Shown here: positions 1-11,900 of the stretch, piece by piece
Position numbering within the stretch: position 1 is the stretch's first letter
How the letters are laid out: each line of letters starts with the position of its first letter
NCBI RefSeq assembly: GCF_011764425.1
Contig: NZ_BLPF01000004.1
Coordinates: forward strand, 818,001 to 882,000
DNA length: 64,000 bases
Origin: Phytohabitans houttuyneae
Lineage (GTDB): Bacteria > Actinomycetota > Actinomycetes > Mycobacteriales > Micromonosporaceae
Direction of reading: 5' to 3'
Program-made: the position numbers and the translations under genes
The notes under the pieces: generated by a model
Told to the model about the DNA's origin: nothing
Databases searched by the model: none
The model's input: the letters and a program-made list of their open reading frames with translations, nothing else

Positions 1-503
1 ATCGGGTGACCTCGGTGGTGCACGCGGCTGGTGTGCTTGATGACGGAGTGGTCAGTCAGCTCACGCCGGAGCGGTTGGCGGCGGTGTTGCGGCCGAAGGT
101 GGACGCCGCGTGGCATCTGCATGAGCTGGCCGGTGATGTGGACGCGTTCGTGTTGTTCTCGTCGGCTGCTGGCGTGTTCGGTGGTGCGGGGCAGGCCAAC
201 TATGCGGCCGGTAACGCGTTCCTGGATGCGTTGGCGGTGCGTCGGCGGGGCGAGGGTAAGGCGGCGGTGTCGCTGGCTTGGGGTCCGTGGGAGCAGGGCA
301 TGGCTGCGGACAGTGAGCGGATGGCTCGTTCCGGTATGCCGCCGCTGACCACTGAGCAGGGCCTGGCGCTGTTCGACGCGGTGGCCGGCTCAGCTACGCC
401 GAGCGTGGTGCCGGTGCGGCTGGATCTGGCGGCGATTCGCAAGGCGGGCGAGGTACCCCGCTGCTGCGCGGCCTCATCCGCGGCCCGGTCCGGCGCGGCC
501 AGG
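1..503 (+). repeat. Direct repeat, copy 1 of near-identical KR segment
   Basis: Matches 4896-5399 with roughly seven substitutions and one missing C (456-459 here against 5351-5355 there). It probably continues upstream of the window. It encodes the catalytic half of a ketoreductase domain and the start of the KR-ACP linker. Confidence 0.95.
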
Positions 504-3500
504 CTTCCGACACCGCCCGTGGACTCGTCAACCGCCTCGCCAGCCTCGCGGAGGTGGAGCGCCGGGCAGAGCTCGTCGAGCTGGTGCGCGGGCAGGTCGC
601 CGGCGTCCTCGGCCACGCCAGCGCCACGCAGGTCGACCAGGGCCGCGCGTTTCAGGAGCTGGGCTTCGACTCTCTCACCGCCGTCGAGCTGCGAAACCGG
701 CTGGGCGGTACCACCGGGCTGCGGCTGCCCGCCACGCTCGTCTTCGACTATCCGACGGTGACGGCGCTGGCCGGTTACCTACACGACGAGCTGTTCGATG
801 TGGACAGTGTGGCCGCCACACCCGCCGCCGCCCTGCCGAGCGTGGCGGTCGACCCGATCGTGATCGTCGGCATGGCCTGCCGCTACCCGGGCGGCGTCGC
901 CTCGCCGGACGACCTGTGGCGCCTCGTCCGCGACGGCGTGGACGCGATCAGCGAGTTTCCGACCGACCGCGGCTGGGACCTCGAAGGGCTCTACGACCCG
1001 GATCCCGAGCACCTCGGCACTTCGTACACCCGCCAGGGCGGCTTCCTGACCGAACCCGGCGCGTTCGACCCGGCGTTCTTCGGCATGAGCCCGCGCGAGG
1101 CCCTCGCCACCGACTCGCAGCAACGGCTCCTGCTCGAAGTGACGTGGGAGGCGGTCGAACGGGCCGGCATCGACCCCGTGACGCTGCGCGGCAGCCAGAC
1201 GGGCGTGTACGCGGGCGTCATGTACAACGACTACGGCGCTCTCCTCGACGGCGGCGAACACGAGGGCCTGCAAGGGCAGGGCAGCTCGGGGAGCGTGGCG
1301 TCGGGCCGCGTGTCGTACACGTTCGGCTTCGAAGGTCCCGCGGTCAGCGTCGACACCGCCTGCTCCTCCTCGCTCGTGGCGCTGCACCTCGCCGCCCAGG
1401 CGCTGCGGGCCGGGGAGTGCACGCTCGCGGTCGCCGGTGGCGTGACGGTGATGTCCACGCCGACCGCGTTCGTCGAGTTTTCCCGGCAGCGCGGCCTCGC
1501 CCCGGACGGGCGCAGCAAGGCATACGCGGACGCGGCGGACGGGGTGGCCTGGTCCGAGGGCGTGGGCATGCTGGTGCTGGAGCGGCTCTCGGACGCCGAG
1601 CGCAACGGCCATCCGATCCTCGCCGTCGTGCGGGGCAGTGCGGTGAACCAGGATGGTGCCTCCAACGGCCTGACGGCTCCGAATGGCCCGTCGCAGCAGC
1701 GGGTGATCCGTCAGGCTTTGGCCAGTGGTGGCCTGTCGCCGGCCGATGTGGATGTGGTGGAGGGCCATGGGACCGGCACGACGCTGGGTGACCCGATCGA
1801 GGCGCAGGCGCTGCTGGCCACGTACGGCCGTGACCGGCAGCGGCCGCTGCTGCTCGGCTCGGTGAAGTCGAACCTCGGCCACACCCAGGCGGCCGCCGGC
1901 GTCGCGGGTGTGATCAAGATGGTGATGGCGATGCGGCACGGCACCGTCCCACGCACCCTGCATGTCGACGCGCCGTCGTCGCATGTGGACTGGTCTGCGG
2001 GTGCGGTCGAGTTGCTGACTGAGCAGGCAGTGTGGCCGGAAGTCGATCGTCCGCGTCGGGCGGGTGTGTCGTCGTTCGGGATCAGCGGCACGAACGCTCA
2101 TGTGATCTTGGAGCAGCCGGCCCCGGCCGCGAGTGTTGTGGTGCCGGATCCGGTGGTGGTGCCGTGGCCGGTCTCGGCCAAGTCCGAGGTCGCCCTCGAT
2201 GTTCAGGTCGAACGGCTGCACACTCTCGACGGGTCGCGGGCCGCGGTCGGTCGGGCGTTGGTAGGCCGGTCGGTGTTCGAGCATCGGGCGGTGCTGCTGG
2301 CCAGCGGTGATGGTGTGTCCGAGGTGGCCCGCGGCCACGCCCAGCCGGGGCGGCTGGCGGTGCTCTTCTCCGGTCAGGGCTCGCAGCGGCTGGGGATGGG
2401 TCGTGACCTGTATGCCCGCTATCCGGTGTTCGCGACCGCGTTGGATGAGGTGTTGGCGCGTCTTGATCCGGGGTTGCGGGAGGTGATGTGGGGTGATGAC
2501 CCGGAGGCGTTGAACCAGACCGGTAACACCCAGCCGGCACTGTTCGCGGTCGAGGTCGCCCTCTACCGGCTTGTCGAGTCGTTCGGCGTCACCCCCGACC
2601 AGGTGGCCGGCCACTCCATCGGCGAGGTCACCGCCGCCCACATCGCCGGTGTCCTCACCCTGGCCGACGCCTGCCACCTCGTCACCGCCCGCGCCCAGCT
2701 GATGCAGCAGCTCCCCACCGGCGGCGCCATGATCGCCATCCACGCCACCGAAGCCGACATCACACCACTGCTGACCGCACGCGTCTCGATCGCCGCGGTC
2801 AACGGCCCCACCGCCATCGTCATCGCCGGCCACGAGGACGAGGTCGAGGCGGTCGCGGCCCAGTTCACACGGACTACCAGGCTGCGGGTCTCGCACGCCT
2901 TCCACTCCCCACTCATGGACCCCATGCTCGACACCTTCCAGACGGCCATCACCGACCTCACCTTCCACCAGCCGCGGATCCCGATCGCCGCCAGCGGCGA
3001 CGTCACCGACCCGAACTACTGGGTCCGCCACGTCAGGGACACCGTCCGCTTCGCCGACAACGTCGCCACCCTCGACGGGGCCACCCTGCTGGAGATCGGA
3101 CCCGACGGCGTCCTGGCCGCGATGACCGGCACCGCCATCCCCACCCTGCGCAAAGACCGCGACGAACAAACAGCCTTCCTGACCGCCCTGGCCCGACTAC
3201 ACACCACCGGCACCACCATCGACTGGACACCCACACTCACCGGCACCGACAAAGCCGACCTACCCACCTACCCCTTCCAACACGAACGCTACTGGCCCGC
3301 TCCGGCCGCGGCGCGCACCGGCGACGTTCGCGCCGCCGGGCTGGAGGCCACCGACCACCCGCTGCTCGGCGCCGCCGTCGGGCTCGCCGACTCCGGCGGC
3401 ATGCTCTTCACGAGCACGCTCTCGCTGCGTACCCACCCGTGGCTCGCGGACCACCGCGTCGGCGGCGTGCCGCTCTTCCCCGGCACCGGATTCGTCGAGC

Positions 3501-5938
3501 TGGCGATCCGGGCCGGTGACGAGGTGGGCTGCGACCGGATCGAGGAGCTGACGCTCGCCGCCCCGCTGGTACTGCCCGAGCACGGCACCGTCCGCCTGCA
3601 GGTCTCGGTGTCCGAACCGGACGGTGACGGCCGCCGCCGCATTGCCGTCTACTCCGCCGAGGCCGGCGCCCCGTGGACCCAGCACGCTACCGGCGTGCTC
3701 GGGTCCGGCGGCCCACGCGTCGAGCCGGGTGGGGAGTCCTGGCCGCCCGCCGGTGCCCAGCCGGTCGACGTGGACGGCTGCTACGACGCCTTCGCCGACG
3801 CGGGCTTCACGTACGGGCCGCTCTTCCAGGGCCTGCGGGCGGCCTGGCGGCGCGGTGACGAGACCTTCGCCGAGGTCGAGCTTCCCGGTGGTACCGCCAA
3901 TGGCTTCGGCATCCACCCGGCCCTGCTCGACGCGGCCCTGCACGCGGCGATGCTGCCCGGCGAGGGCGGCGCCGGCGACGCCGGTGGCCTGCCGTTCTCC
4001 TGGGAGGGCGTCACGCTGCACGCGGCCGGCGCCACCTCCCTGCGGGTACGGCTCGCACCGTCCGGCCATGGTGGACTGTCCATTGCGGTCACCGGCGCCG
4101 GCGGCGCACCGGTCGCCACGGTCGAGTCGCTCGTCACCCGGCCGGTGACCGCCACTGCGAAGCCGATCGAGCAGGACGCCCTCTTCACCCTCGACTGGGT
4201 GCCGGCCACCGCGGCCGGCGAGCAGGGCCTGGGGACCGTCGCGGTGCTCGGACCCGACCCGTTCGGCCTCGCGCCGGCCCTGGGCGCCACGGCCTACTCC
4301 GGCCTCGCCGCGATCACCGACCCGCCGTCGACCGTCCTGGTCACCGCGCAGGGCAGCGGAGGACCGGTCGAGGCCGCACACGCCCTGACCGCCCGCATGC
4401 TGGAACTCATCCAGGAGTGGCTCGCCGACGAGCGGTTCGCCGAGTCCCGCCTCACCGTCGTGACGCGCGGCGCCACCAGCGGAGCTGACCCGGCGGCGGC
4501 CGCGGTCTGGGGCCTGGTCCGGTCGGCGCAGTCGGAAAACCCGGACCGCTTCGCGCTCGTCGACACCGACCAGGCCGAGGTCACGCCGGCACTGCTCGCC
4601 GCCGAACCGCAGGTCGTGCTCCGCGATGGCGTGGTCCATGTGGCTCGGCTGGGTCGTGGCTCGGCTGGTGAGGTGGTGGTGTGGGATCCGGATGGTTTGG
4701 TGCTGGTCACTGGCGGTGGTGGTGGGTTGGGTGCGGTCGTGGCGAGGCATCTGGTCGAGCGTCACGGGGTGCGGCGGTTGTTGCTGGTCAGCCGTAGTGG
4801 CAGGGCCCCGGATCTTGCGGATCTTGGTGTCGAGGTGGCGGTCGAGGCGTGTGATGTGGCCGATCGTGGTCAGGTTGAGGGGTTGTTGAGTAGGCATCGG
4901 GTGACCTCGGTGGTGCACGCGGCTGGTGTGCTTGATGACGGAGTGGTCAGTCAGCTCACGCCGGAGCGGTTGGCGGCGGTGTTGCGGCCGAAGGTGGACG
5001 CCGCGTGGCATCTGCATGAGCTGGCCGGTGATGTGGACGCGTTCGTGTTGTTCTCGTCGGCTGCTGGCGTGTTCGGTGGTGCGGGGCAGGCCAACTATGC
5101 GGCCGGTAACGCGTTCCTGGATGCGTTGGCGGTGCGCCGGCGGGTCGAAGGTAAGCCCGCGGTGTCGCTGGCTTGGGGTCCGTGGGAGCAGGGCATGGCT
5201 GCGGACAGTGAGCGGATGGCTCGTTCCGGTATGCCGCCGCTGACCACTGAGCAGGGCCTGGCGCTGTTCGACGCGGTGGCCGGCTCAGCTACGCCGAGCG
5301 TGGTTCCGGTGCGGCTGGATCTGGCGGCGATTCGCAAGGCGGGCGAGGTACCCCCGCTGCTGCGCGGCCTCATCCGCGGCCCGGTCCGGCGAGGCCAGGT
5401 GGCGGACGGCGGGCATCGGCTCGCCCAACGCCTCGCCACCGCGAGCGACGCCGAGCGGCGCGAGGTGCTGCTGGAGCTGGTGCTCGACCAGGTCGCGGCG
5501 GTGCTCGGGCATGGCGGGCGGTCCGACGTGGAGCCGGAGCGGCAGTTCCAGGACCTCGGGTTCGACTCGCTGACCGCGGTCGAGCTGCGCAACCGGATGA
5601 ACGCGGTGACCGGGCTCCGCCTGCCCGCCACGCTCCTGTTCGACCACCCGACGCCGGCCGCGCTCGTCGAGTACCTGCACGGCGAGCTGGCACCGGACGC
5701 CGCGGCCGAGATCAACGGCCTCCTTGCCGCGCTCGACTCGCTGGAGAAGGCGCTCGCCGGCACCACAGTGGACCCGAAGGCGCACCAGCAGATCGAGGGC
5801 CGCCTCGAGGTGCTCCGGGCCAGGTGGGCCGGCACGCGCAACGAGCAGGAGCCGCGCGCGGAGATCAACCTGGACGACGCCTCGGACGAGGAGATGTTCG
5901 CGCTCCTCGACGAGGAACTCAGCCAGCAGGGAGACTGA
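1..5938 (+). CDS. Type I modular polyketide synthase, C-terminal part (5' end outside window; apparent frameshift)
   Basis: Extends a polyketide chain by one malonyl unit on the second module seen here. Order: end of a KR (LDD and catalytic Tyr in [10 protein letters not shown]), ACP (GFDSL, Ser at 671), KS (Cys in DTACSSS at 1361, then HGTGT and a later His), AT (GHSIGE; HAFH at 2893, typical of malonyl-CoA selection), DH (His in [10 protein letters not shown] at 3452, Asp in LLDAALH at 3929), KR ([11 protein letters not shown] suggests B-type), ACP (Ser at 5567), then a charged docking tail. There is no ER, so the module should give an enoyl unit. There is no thioesterase, so the chain passes to another protein not seen here. 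The reading frame breaks at 456-459, where the second, near-identical KR copy has one more C; restoring it joins the frames. The docking tail and module order follow known PKS families; the product cannot be named. Confidence 0.95.
4896..5399 (+). repeat. Direct repeat, copy 2 of near-identical KR segment
   Basis: Second copy of the segment at 1-503, in the KR of the last module. Identity stops abruptly in the linker just before the ACP, as expected after recombination or gene conversion between modules. Confidence 0.95.
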
Positions 5939-5942
5939 TCGC

Positions 5943-6442
5943 GTGACCGAGACGCGCACCGTGCGACTCCGCCCGCCCCGCAACCCCGTCGAGCGCCGCG
6001 CCGTCACCTGGTGGGCGGTCCGCGCCGCCGCCGTGACCGGTGCGGCCGCGGTCGTCCTCGCCGTGCTCGCCCTGCTCATCGGCCCACTCCGGCCTTGGCT
6101 GCTGGCGGCCCTCGTGCTGGTCGTCCTCGGCGGCGCGGCGTACGCGGTCGTGGTGCCCGCATCCGGTACCAGGTGCACCGCTGGGAGGTCACGCTCGACG
6201 CGGTGTATGCCCGCCGCGGCTGGTTTCTCCAGCAGTGGCGGATCGCGCCGATGTCCCGCATCCAGACCGTCGACACCGTGCGCGGACCCCTTGAGCAGCG
6301 CTTCCGCCTCGCCACCGTCACGGTGACGACCGCTTCCGCCAAGGGGCCGGTGCGGATCGACGGGCTCGACCACGAGCGCGCGGAGGAGCTGGTCCGCAAG
6401 CTCACCGCCGTGACACAGGCCACCGACGGGGACGCGACGTGA
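5943..6442 (+). CDS. Bacterial PH-domain membrane protein, YdbS-like (apparent frameshift)
   Basis: Starts at GTG four bases after the PKS stop. The first frame gives two hydrophobic helices (about residues 20-70) and ends after VVVP. The second frame continues with RIRYQVHRWEVT and a bPH2 (DUF304) domain, with QQWRIAPMSRIQTVDTVRGP typical of the family. The frames join if one C is restored in the CCC at 6156-6158 (Val-Val-Pro-Arg-Ile-Arg), giving about 166 residues. The stop overlaps the next start (GTGA), so the two PH proteins form a translationally coupled pair, as ydbS-ydbT do in Bacillus. In that family they are membrane proteins, there linked to resistance to antimicrobial compounds; the role here is not known. 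Confidence 0.8.
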
Positions 6443-7968
6443 CCGGGGAGTGGCAGCGGCTCCATCGGCGTACCCTCTGGCTCACCGCCCTCTACCTGCT
6501 CGGCTTCGCCGTCGTCGCGGGCGTGCCCACCGCGCTGCTGCTGCTTCAGGGTGGTGTCGACGCCTGGCTGGTGTCCCTTGTGGTGGGTGGCGGAGCGGTA
6601 GTGCTTGTCTCGCACGGCGTGCTCATCGACTGGGTCCGCTGGTGGTACACCGAGTACCGGATCACCGAGGAGCGGGTGGAGCGGCGATTCACGTTCGTCT
6701 TCCGTACGCACAAGTCGGTGCCGCGCGAGCGGGTGCGCACCGTCGACGTCAACGCCACCATCGTGCACCGCCTGCTCGGCCTGGCCAGCGTGCGGATCGG
6801 CACCGGCCAGCAGGACATGTTCGGCAAGGTCTCCGTCACGTTCGACCCGCTCGGCCGCGAGCTGGCCGATGCCCTGCGCGCGGAGCTTCTCCACAAGGGA
6901 CACGAAGGCCCCGAGGTCGAGCTGGCCCGCTTCGACAGGGCGTGGATCCGGTACGCGCCACTGTCCGTCACCACGCTGGCACTCGGTGCTGGCGCGTTCG
7001 GTCTCGTGATGCAGGTGACCGACTGGTTCAACCTGCAGGTCGCGGTCGTCGACTTCGTCCGTGACCTCTTCCGCGAGCTGCCGCTGATCCCGCTCCTCGG
7101 CGTCATCCTGGCGATCGGGCTGGTGCTCGGCGTCATCGGCTCCCTCGGCCTCTGGGTCGAGCTGTGGTGGGACTTCCGACTGACCCGGCAGTCAGGCAAC
7201 CTGCTCGTGCGGCGGGGCCTGCTGACCCGCCGCTCGCTCACATTGGAGGAACGCCGGCTGCGCGGCATCGAGGTGATCGAGCCGCTCGGCGCCCGGCTGG
7301 CCGGCGGTGCCCGCCTTGACGCGGTGGCGAGCGGCTTCACGGTGAGCATCGACGAGCGGCGCAACGACCCGCGCACGCTGCTGCCGGTCGTGCCCCGGCA
7401 GCTCGCGCTCCGAGTGGCGGCCGACATCCTGGGCGAGCCGGTGGTACCGACCGAGGCGGCGAGCCTCACCCCGCACCCGCCAGCCGCCCGGCGCCGCCGC
7501 CTCCTCTGGGCGGTCGGTGCCGCGGTAGGGGTCGCGCTGGTGCTTGCCGCGCTCGGGCTGCTGCTGGTCGAGGCGCTGCTGCACCTGGCCTGGATCAGCG
7601 CGGTCGTGCTGGTGCCGGCCGCCGTCTGGATCGGGCTGGACGCCTACCGCGCGCTCGGGCACGGCCTCGCCGGCGAGTACCTGGTGTCCCGTCGCGGAAG
7701 TGTGCGGCGGAGCACGGTCGCCCTCCGGCGCGACGGGGTGATCGGCTGGGTGGTGTCCAGCTCACCGCTGCAGCGCCGGGCCGGCCTCGTGACGCTGACC
7801 GCCACGACGGCCGCCAACCACGGCGGCTACAAGATCCCCGACGCGGGGCAGGCCCAGGCTCTCACGTTCGCCGACGAGGCGGTGCCGGATCTGATCGCGC
7901 CGTTTCTGGAGACGGAACAGGGAGTTGGCGCGGCGCCTCGCCGACCGGCCCGCCAGCCAACTCCCTGA
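6439..7968 (+). CDS. Bacterial PH-domain membrane protein, YdbT-like
   Basis: 509 residues, starting at a GTG that overlaps the stop of the preceding PH protein. It has several hydrophobic segments: a pair near residues 15-65, others near 180-240, and a pair near 350-400. Between them are bPH2 domains; RTHKSVPRERVRTVDVNATI and the later SLTLEERRLRGIEVIEPLG are the repeated family signature. The architecture (tandem bPH2 plus membrane helices, about 500 residues) matches YdbT. It is co-transcribed with its smaller partner. The 3' end lies inside a strong hairpin. Function beyond membrane association is unknown. Confidence 0.85.
   Translation: MTGEWQRLHRRTLWLTALYLLGFAVVAGVPTALLLLQGGVDAWLVSLVVGGGAVVLVSHGVLIDWVRWWYTEYRITEERVERRFTFVFRTHKSVPRERVRTVDVNATIVHRLLGLASVRIGTGQQDMFGKVSVTFDPLGRELADALRAELLHKGHEGPEVELARFDRAWIRYAPLSVTTLALGAGAFGLVMQVTDWFNLQVAVVDFVRDLFRELPLIPLLGVILAIGLVLGVIGSLGLWVELWWDFRLTRQSGNLLVRRGLLTRRSLTLEERRLRGIEVIEPLGARLAGGARLDAVASGFTVSIDERRNDPRTLLPVVPRQLALRVAADILGEPVVPTEAASLTPHPPAARRRRLLWAVGAAVGVALVLAALGLLLVEALLHLAWISAVVLVPAAVWIGLDAYRALGHGLAGEYLVSRRGSVRRSTVALRRDGVIGWVVSSSPLQRRAGLVTLTATTAANHGGYKIPDAGQAQALTFADEAVPDLIAPFLETEQGVGAAPRRPARQPTP
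7918..7967 (+). terminator. Perfect 12-bp inverted repeat overlapping the stop codon
   Basis: CAGGGAGTTGGC (7918-7929) pairs exactly with GCCAACTCCCTG (7956-7967) around a 26-base loop. The right arm runs into the TGA of the YdbT-like gene. A weaker five-pair stem follows at 7982-7998. Together they separate this gene from the convergent PAS-LuxR gene. Confidence 0.7.
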
Positions 7969-7996
7969 CCACACATCGAGCAACCCTGATAGGGGG

Positions 7997-8686
7997 TTAC
8001 TTGATGAATTCTTGCGCTACCACCGGGGGCCACATGCCCGCGGACAGCACACCGGTCGCGTACGCCCGAGAGACCAGCGCCGCCCGGTTTGGCGCCTTGA
8101 GCTTCTTCATCATGGTCGCGACGTGGTATTCCACGCCCTGCCTGCTCAGGTAGAGCTTGGCGGCCAGGTTGACAGTGGACATTCCCATCGCGACACCCTG
8201 CAGGATGCGGGCGTCCAGGTCGGTGAGCACCTTGTGACGGGCGGTACGGGTGGCGGTGTCGGCGGCGGCCTCGTCCCACTGGACCATGACCAGGATGCTC
8301 GACACCAATGGCGAACGGTCCCGGATGGACACTGCGGTCAGCTGGGCGGGCATGAGGCACTCCTCGGAGCGAAAGCCCAGCACCCGCTCGGTGATTCGCT
8401 CGCAACGCCCCTCGATGAGGCGTACGAACTGGCGGCGGAGCGTGGTCTGGGTGCTCACCCGGAGAAAGTCGAAAAGCTCGCGCCCGATGGCGTCGGTGGT
8501 CCCGCCGAGCTCCCGGCGGAACGGCTCGTTCGCCTCCTGGACCCGCAGCGCGAGGTCGACGGAGGCCATACAGATGCCGGAGCGCTCGAAGAGCGACCGG
8601 TATGCGTCCGCGTGCCGGTGTGCCGGTGAGGGGCCGGCCGGGTAGCGAAGCTCCTGGTATGTGGGCTCGGCAAGTGCTTGCGTCAC
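7997..8686 (-). CDS. PAS-LuxR family transcriptional regulator
   Basis: 229 residues from the GTG at 8686, which has an excellent GGGGAGG Shine-Dalgarno sequence five to six bases upstream. The ATG at 8719 lacks one and is less likely. The N-terminal half is a PAS-type sensor (FERSGICMASVDLALRVQEA). The C-terminal half is a LuxR helix-turn-helix (RILQGVAMGMSTVNLAAKL, then SRQGVEYHVATMMKKL). PAS-LuxR proteins such as PimM are positive regulators of polyketide clusters in actinomycetes. Its position next to the PKS end suggests it controls that cluster. That is inference from family and position; no operator could be defined. Confidence 0.85.
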   Translation of the reverse strand: MTQALAEPTYQELRYPAGPSPAHRHADAYRSLFERSGICMASVDLALRVQEANEPFRRELGGTTDAIGRELFDFLRVSTQTTLRRQFVRLIEGRCERITERVLGFRSEECLMPAQLTAVSIRDRSPLVSSILVMVQWDEAAADTATRTARHKVLTDLDARILQGVAMGMSTVNLAAKLYLSRQGVEYHVATMMKKLKAPNRAALVSRAYATGVLSAGMWPPVVAQEFIK

Positions 8687-8858
8687 GAATCCTCCCCGCG
8701 AGATCCCACCGGGGGCCATGGAGAGTCGGTGGGGGTCGGTCTCGGCTTACGAGAGCCATGTTGTCCGGCGCCCGACGTGGGGGATACCCGTAAAGAACCC
8801 CTATAGCGGCCCGCCCGCAGCACGCTGGAAACAACCCGCGACCTGGAGAAACAACGAA

Positions 8859-8886
8859 ACAGGGCCCCGCCGAAGCGAGGCCCTGT
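8859..8886 (-). terminator. Rho-independent-like hairpin downstream of the GH87 gene
   Basis: ACAGGGCC (8859-8866) pairs with GGCCCTGT (8879-8886) around a 12-base loop, about 90 bases past the stop of the minus-strand glucanase gene. There is no long U tract, as is usual in high-GC actinomycetes. Confidence 0.6.
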
Positions 8887-8973
8887 CCCGGTGGGGGAAC
8901 TATAGGTCGGCCTGATGGTGCAGCTCAGAGCGTTGGGCCATCACTGAGTCCAATGGTTCGCTCGCAAGCTCGC

Positions 8974-11900
8974 TCACGTGACGTTGATGGTGAACGTTGT
9001 CGTCGTGTTCCGGATGTTCTGGAAGTTGTTGCTGAACCGCAGGTTGTTGAAGGTTACGGAGCCGCGCGCCGGGCCCTGGCCGGGCTCGGGCATCTCGTTG
9101 GCCCAGATGCCGAAGCCGGACTTGGCGTCGTATGCGTCACCACTTCGTTGCGCTCCGGATATGGAGACGTTGGTGAAGATGGTGTCCGCCACCGGGAAGA
9201 GCGGCTGGCCGCCGACGTAACCGGTTTGGAACATGATGCCGTGGTACGTCGGGTCCACAATGTCCACATTGCTGACGCGGATGCCCTGGAAGACCTTGCT
9301 CGCGGAGAACACCCATATGCCGGGGAAGGTTTGCGCGCCCCAGAAATGACCACCGGCCCGCACGATCGAGAGCCCGTCGAAGACGGTCGGCGGCGTGGCA
9401 CCGAAGCCGTCCATCGGGATGCCGAAGTCGAGAGAGCTGATGGTGATACCGGAGTACACCAGGGTGTCCGCCACGTAGATGTTGCGGAACGTGTTGGCCA
9501 ACCCGCCGTAGACAGCGACGCCGGCGGCGCGCCAGGTCAGGATCGACGTCAGGTTTTCGAACACGTTGTCCCGCTGCGCCCCGCCGCCGCCGTCGGTGGC
9601 CGCGAAGAGGGCGAAGCTGTCGTCGCCCGACGCCCGGGACTCGTTGTTGCTGACCAGGTTGCCCGTGCTGCCGTTCGTCATGTTGATGGCGTCGGCGAAC
9701 AGGTTGCGCGAGCGGGTGTTCCGGATGGTGGTGTTGTCGGTGTTGAGGCCCCAGAACAGGCACATCTGGTGCTCGGCCCAGATGCCGTCGATGGTGATTC
9801 CGGAGACGTTCTGCAGATCGAAGACCTTGCCCGGGCCATCGTTGCGCTGGGTGTAGTTGCCGAAGTACGAGAACCCGGTGAAGAGCGAGCCGCCCGCCGC
9901 GCCTTCCACGCGGAAGCCGACATCGGTGTTCTCCTGGTTCTGCGGTGCGACGAAGCGGGTGTACCAGGCGCCGGCGCCGACCACGCGCACGGCCTTGCCG
10001 TACACCTGGAACTTGCTGGACGTCGGGTACTCGCCGGCCGGCAGGTAGACACCGATGAGGTTGCCGGTGGTGTCCATGCGTACCCGGTCGAGTGCGTTCT
10101 GTACATCCTGGTGGGTGAAGCCGGTCGGCGTGGTGTACCGGGCCGGGTCCGGGTTGCCCACCTGCGACACCTGCTCGGTGCTGACGAAGTCGATGGCGAA
10201 CGTGCCGCTGTTCGCCGCGTCCTTCTGCAGCTTGATGCGGCTGCCGGCGGGCACGGTGGAGTTGAGGAAGATGTTCGCCTCGTCGTAGATGTGCCGCGGG
10301 CTGCCCGCACCCGGCGAGTTGCCGGGGCCCGCCTCCGCGCCGTACAGCCACGCGTACTTCGAGGTGAGCGGGATCGCCTTGTGGAACACGTCGTCGACGT
10401 ACACGTTGAGCGTGCTGCTCGTGCCGCCGCCACCCGCGGAGTCCGGGATGGAGAAGCGGGTGACCAGCGTGTTGGTGCTGGCCCTGGTGGTGAACTGCAC
10501 GAACGCGCCGTTCTGGTTGAGCGTGACGGCCCGGCGCCCGGACGCCTCACCGGCGAGGTCACCGATCGTCCGGTTGGGACCGATCACGCTGGCTCCGCCA
10601 CCGACGGCGCCGTCCTCCGCCTCGAGGATGTCGAACGGCATGTTCGCACCGCGGCCCACGAACAGCGGCCGCTCGCTGGTGTTGTTCGCCTGCTTGACCG
10701 GCAGCTCGTTGGCGTCGTTGGCGAGCACCACCCGGACCGTGTACCGGCCGTTGGTGGCGGGCCACGTGCCGAGGCTGATGACCGGCGTGGTGGCGCCGGC
10801 CGCGATGGCACCGGTGTGCGAGCCGGTGAGCGTCCGCACGACGGCACCCGAGTCGTTGAGCACCGTCAGCGTGATGCCGTGCGCGCCCGCGGCCGAGGCG
10901 ATGTTGCCCTGGTTGCGGATGGACGCGCTGAACGTGACCGTGTTGCCGGCACCGGGGTTGTTCGGCGTCCAGCCCACGGCCGCGGCCACCAGGTCCGAAC
11001 TGGACACCGCGGTGACCACAAGGGACGTCGGGCTGGTGAAGGCGTTGTTCGTGTCGTTCTGCTCGATGACGTCGTTGTCCTCGTCGACCTTCGCGGTCAC
11101 CTGGTAGGTGCCGGCGTCGCGCGGGCCGATGTTCGCCGAGACGGTGGTGGAGGCGCCGGCGGCGAGCCCGCCGACGGCGGCGGTGCCGACGAGCGCGGTA
11201 CCAAGGTAGAAGTTGACGTCCGTGGCCCCGGAGGCCGCGTTGCCCGCGTTGCGCACGGTGGCGGAGAGGGTGATCGCGCTTGTCTCCACCGGTGCGGCCG
11301 GGCTGGACGTGATGCCGGTGACGGTGAGGTCCGGGTTGGGCGCCGGCGTACCGATCACCTGGAACTCCGCGACCTGACCGCCGGGCGCCCCCGAGTTGGC
11401 CGTGAAGCGCAACTGCACGTCAGCGACGTTCGCGGTGACCGGAATCGTGACGGTGTTGCTGGACGCGGGGTTGAACGTGTACGTCTGCGACGACACAAGG
11501 TTGGTGAAGCCTGACGCGCTCTGCTCCCGGCCGAGCACCTGGAGCGTCTGCGTGCGGGTGCCCCAGATCGGGTCGGGGTTGAGCCGCAGCACGACCGAGT
11601 TGATGCTCGCGTTCGCGCCGAGCTGCACGGTCAGCGTGCCGGGGAAGCCGTTGGACTCCCAGTAGGTACCCACGTTGTTGTCGTTGGCGTTGGTCGCGAC
11701 GAACGTGTGGATGTGCCCGGACTCGGTGATGGGCTTGCCGAGGGCGAGGTTGGTGCCGCCGGTGGGCGCGCCCGGGCGGGTGACCGTGTTGCTGTTGCCC
11801 GACTGGTTTCCGGCCGCGTCCTTGGCCCGCACGTAGTACGAGACCGAGGTGCCGTCCGGCTGGTTGTCGGTGTAGGTGGTGACGTTGCCGGCCACGCTCG

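Noticed and set aside
779-3169. 796-residue minus-strand frame inside the PKS
   Set aside because: Antisense to intact KS and AT motifs; composition is non-protein-like.
8953-11514. 853-residue open frame antisense to the glucanase gene
   Set aside because: Composition is Arg/Gly/Val-rich with no domains. It is the mirror of GC-rich codons in the real gene, which has a signal peptide and catalytic motifs.
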